A stretch of DNA of 64,000 nt from the NCBI GenBank assembly GCA_017962745.1, contig JAGCUR010000014.1, positions 1 to 64,000 of the forward strand. Direction: 5' to 3'. Under the pieces are notes generated by a model. The model made no database searches. It saw only the letters and a program-made list of their open reading frames with translations, and was not told where the DNA came from. The translations under genes were made by a program, and so were the position numbers. This document shows positions 63,125 through 64,000 of the stretch, piece after piece (the first letter of the stretch is position 1; each line of letters starts with the position of its first letter). This stretch comes from Bacilli bacterium. Its GTDB lineage: Bacteria > Bacillota_I > Bacilli_A > ML615J-28 > CAG-698.

Positions 63125-63816
63125 TGACAAAAGAAGAATTTTGGAATAGCATAATAATTTCTGATGAAGAAAAACAAAAGAGTCTATTCTATCTTAAGTA
63201 TCGTGGAATTGATGAGCATAATTATGTTCGTTTATTCTTAGAAAGTAGAACCGGTAGAAAAGTAACATATTCAGAAATTGCTTCTACATTCAGATACGAT
63301 AAAAGGATAAGAAGAGTCATTTACAAGTTTATAGGTATTTTAGAAGAATCAATTAGAGCTTATGTAGCAAATAAATATACCAATAATTTAGATCAAGTAG
63401 AATGGATTGGTCAGATAAAAAACGAACAAAGAGAATTGTTCAATCGACTAGATGAATTAACATTAGGGCAACTTTTTAATCAAATTAAAAAATTGAAGGA
63501 AGATAGAAAGTATTTATTTGATTATTTAGAAAATGATGGTAACTGGATTAATAAAGATTTTGAAGCCATTATTGAGTTAAGGAATCAAATAAGTCATAAT
63601 CGTTTCATTCTTAATAATATGAAATTAAAAGAGTGTAGTATTGGAGATGGAAATGGCTCGTTATGGGCAAATTTGTTGAACTTAAAAAGGTTTTTGCCTA
63701 ATGAAGTAAAGCAAAAGTTTTGTGATGAGGTAAACAATTGTGCTATATGTTTTGGAAAAAAATACGATTATCAAGTGTGTGGAGATGTCCCAGTCGAGAT
63801 AATAATAAATATTTAA
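63124..63816 (+). CDS. Abi_2-like HEPN protein
   Basis: 230 residues, helical. The middle (IYKFIGILEESIRAYVANKY near residue 78, then LTLGQLFNQIKKL) and ELRNQISHNRFIL near residue 160 follow the AbiD/AbiF (Abi_2) pattern. RNQISH is the Rx4H HEPN motif. Abi_2 proteins cause abortive infection by phage. Its ATG overlaps the stop of the NTase gene by one base, showing translational coupling. It is the last gene of the AlbA_2 operon. Confidence 0.75.
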   Translation: MTKEEFWNSIIISDEEKQKSLFYLKYRGIDEHNYVRLFLESRTGRKVTYSEIASTFRYDKRIRRVIYKFIGILEESIRAYVANKYTNNLDQVEWIGQIKNEQRELFNRLDELTLGQLFNQIKKLKEDRKYLFDYLENDGNWINKDFEAIIELRNQISHNRFILNNMKLKECSIGDGNGSLWANLLNLKRFLPNEVKQKFCDEVNNCAICFGKKYDYQVCGDVPVEIIINI

Positions 63817-64000
63817 ATTATTATATTAAAAGCGATAATTAGTATTGCCATATGAAAATAATATATTAAATATAAGGTAAATTACTATTTCTTTTTGACT
63901 ATAATAATATTTTTTGACAGACTTTATCTTATTGTACATTACATATTTATGACGATGTTGGTTTATCATTTGGAACACAGTATTGATGATACATCTGGAT
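63817..64000. other. AT-rich end of window, no assignable gene
   Basis: A TTGACA lies at 63914-63919 without a well-spaced -10, and an ATG at 63949 opens a frame that runs off the window (MTMLVYHLEHSIDD). No SD is present, so I do not call a gene. Confidence 0.4.

Noticed and set aside
1-64000. CRISPR array, rRNA genes or complete insertion sequence
   Set aside because: No regularly spaced repeats with unique spacers, no rRNA sequence and no intact transposase were seen on reading both strands.

Overview
The window is a chromosomal segment of an AT-rich, low-GC Bacillota (Firmicutes) bacterium that uses the standard genetic code (UGA is a stop, for example at the ends of ftsK and the TIR genes, and UGG is Trp). 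Long-form hpf, a SecA with a SEC-C tail, YitT, RecX, RbgA, single-gene CdaA, acetate kinase, rubrerythrin and a YfcC-type carrier suggest a fermentative, anaerobic member of the Bacilli/Erysipelotrichia/Mollicutes-related lineages. Genus cannot be fixed from the sequence.

Positions 1-1250 hold two tandem RhuM-type genes, the first cut by the window edge. Positions 1330-39600 are compact core genome: hpf; a PII-like protein with a cation/proton antiporter; secA, prfB, yitT, recX; a TIGR02206-like membrane protein converging on a HAD phosphatase; ftsK, signal peptidase I, rbgA, rnhB; udk, hflX; a LemA protein with a large membrane partner; a 1419-residue degenerate SF1-helicase-like protein; cdaA, yfcC, a DUF218 protein; ackA, a DUF1292 protein, rubrerythrin, a DUF1295 protein; an ABC exporter, a GNAT acetyltransferase; a permease with a nitroreductase-like protein; an aminotransferase; rpmB; and tRNA-Ser(GCU). 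Convergent genes are separated by clean hairpin terminators and start sites have strong Shine-Dalgarno (SD) sequences.

From the tRNA-Ser gene (39504-39594) to the window end the character changes to an accessory island: gene relics, orphan terminators, lower coding density and defence-like genes. It opens with a frameshifted C-terminal remnant of a large serine recombinase, then an HTH/ATPase/TOPRIM operon (PARIS- or AbiL-like in layout). Next is a promoter-driven tRNA-like RNA with a miniature anticodon arm whose 3' acceptor strand is also one arm of a perfect 14-bp hairpin, directly ahead of a HEPN gene. A relic zone and an ECF sigma/anti-sigma pair follow, the sigma gene having a run of nine G at its ribosome binding site. 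A three-way-junction RNA precedes a secreted zinc metallopeptidase. Further on are a membrane-anchored XRE regulator, a secreted protein and a trypsin-like protease with a truncated paralogue.

The last 13 kb carries a degenerate-Fic/nucleotidyltransferase fusion, a 1874-residue RHS protein with a probable membrane-anchored partner, a TIR / membrane protein / TIR operon that looks like an unnamed Thoeris-like defence module, and a three-gene operon (AlbA_2 regulator, nucleotidyltransferase, Abi_2-like HEPN protein). Four copies of a 9-bp operator surround the promoter of that last operon. The best candidates for undescribed systems are the TIR-TM-TIR operon, the tRNA-like RNA with its HEPN gene, and the AlbA_2-NTase-HEPN operon.
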